64,000 nucleotides of DNA. It comes from an uncultured Pelagibacteraceae bacterium (GTDB lineage: Bacteria; Pseudomonadota; Alphaproteobacteria; Pelagibacterales; Pelagibacteraceae). The position numbers and the translations under genes were made by a program. Location of the stretch: positions 113,649 to 177,648 of the forward strand of contig CACJMB010000003.1 in NCBI GenBank assembly GCA_902594405.1, written 5' to 3'. Below the pieces are notes generated by a model. That model was not told the DNA's origin and did not search any database. It saw nothing but the letters and a program-made list of their open reading frames with translations. Below, piece after piece: positions 63,941-64,000 of the stretch (the first letter of the stretch is position 1; every line of letters starts with the position of its first letter).

Positions 63941-64000
63941 ATGAAAAAAAAGAAAAAAAAATTAAAAAAAAATATTTCTAAAAATCAAAGAAAAATCAAA
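63941..64000 (+). CDS. Start of a Lys-rich ORF, cut by the window end
   Basis: ATG at 63941 opens a frame with no stop to the edge: MKKKKKKLKKNISKNQRKIK, 20 codons, 28 bases after the methyltransferase stop. It is rich in Lys and Asn. Too little is visible to name it, and A-rich runs can keep a frame open by chance. It could be the next gene of the same transcript. Confidence 0.35.
   Translation, partial: MKKKKKKLKKNISKNQRKIK

Overview
The window is a gene-dense, strongly AT-rich piece of an alphaproteobacterial chromosome. It looks like a streamlined marine SAR11 (Candidatus Pelagibacter-type) genome. The reasons are the poly-A and poly-T rich codons, Lys/Ile/Asn-rich proteins, intergenic gaps that are mostly under 100 bases, many ATGA and TAATG gene overlaps, a class I lysyl-tRNA synthetase, a ChvG/ChvI pair, a RegA/ActR-type regulator, and a SAM-II riboswitch in front of metX whose sequence is close to the marine metagenomic type. 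No tRNA, rRNA, insertion sequence, prophage or CRISPR array was seen. No stretch longer than 300 bases lacks a gene; the longest gap is about 190 bases (metX/hisC) and holds a promoter plus the riboswitch.

Layout. 1-6390 (leftward): rppH, ctpA, rsfS, nadD, proA, proB, obgE, rpmA, rplU, a core growth cluster with its promoter before rplU. 6455-8890 (leftward): gloB, metW, metX under a SAM-II riboswitch. 9082-11060: hisC-tyrA. 11057-14611 (leftward): trkH, an AmpG-type muropeptide permease and a cytosolic NlpC/P60 peptidase. 14703-18235: class I lysS, pyrD, rpmB, yhhQ. 18232-21337 (leftward): a polyamine operon (group IV ornithine/lysine decarboxylase, deoxyhypusine-synthase-like protein, ureohydrolase). 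Then regA-type regulator, bioY, polA. 25551-31216: chvI, chvG, ahcY, tsaE, AmgK-like kinase, MurU-like nucleotidyltransferase. 31194-39846: gpmA, VanZ-like protein, a lipoprotein transglycosylase, an RND pump whose adaptor lacks the usual helical hairpin, sseA, msrA, an EamA transporter and a DNA glycosylase.

39843-57637 is the most distinctive part: a nearly self-contained purine uptake and degradation island. It encodes xanthine dehydrogenase (XdhA, XdhB) and its maturation factor in two pieces, guanine deaminase, the membrane urate oxidase PuuD, a free cytochrome c, HiuH, UraD, PuuE allantoinase, allantoicase and ureidoglycolate lyase. It also has a purine phosphoribosyltransferase, a BMP-type ABC importer headed by a second deaminase, and an NCS2 permease. 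Together these can carry guanine or xanthine through urate and allantoin to glyoxylate plus urea. The PuuD protein here lacks the C-terminal cytochrome c domain of described PuuD enzymes, and the nearby free cytochrome is a plausible replacement electron acceptor.

57685-64000: hsp20 with a textbook heat-shock sigma factor promoter and a ROSE-like RNA thermometer, oligopeptidase B, a membrane J-domain protein, a family 9 glycosyltransferase, a DapA-family aldolase/lyase, a cyclopropane-fatty-acid-synthase-family methyltransferase, and the first 20 codons of a Lys-rich ORF. Several promoters sit so close to start codons that the transcripts would be leaderless or nearly so, matching the compact genome style.
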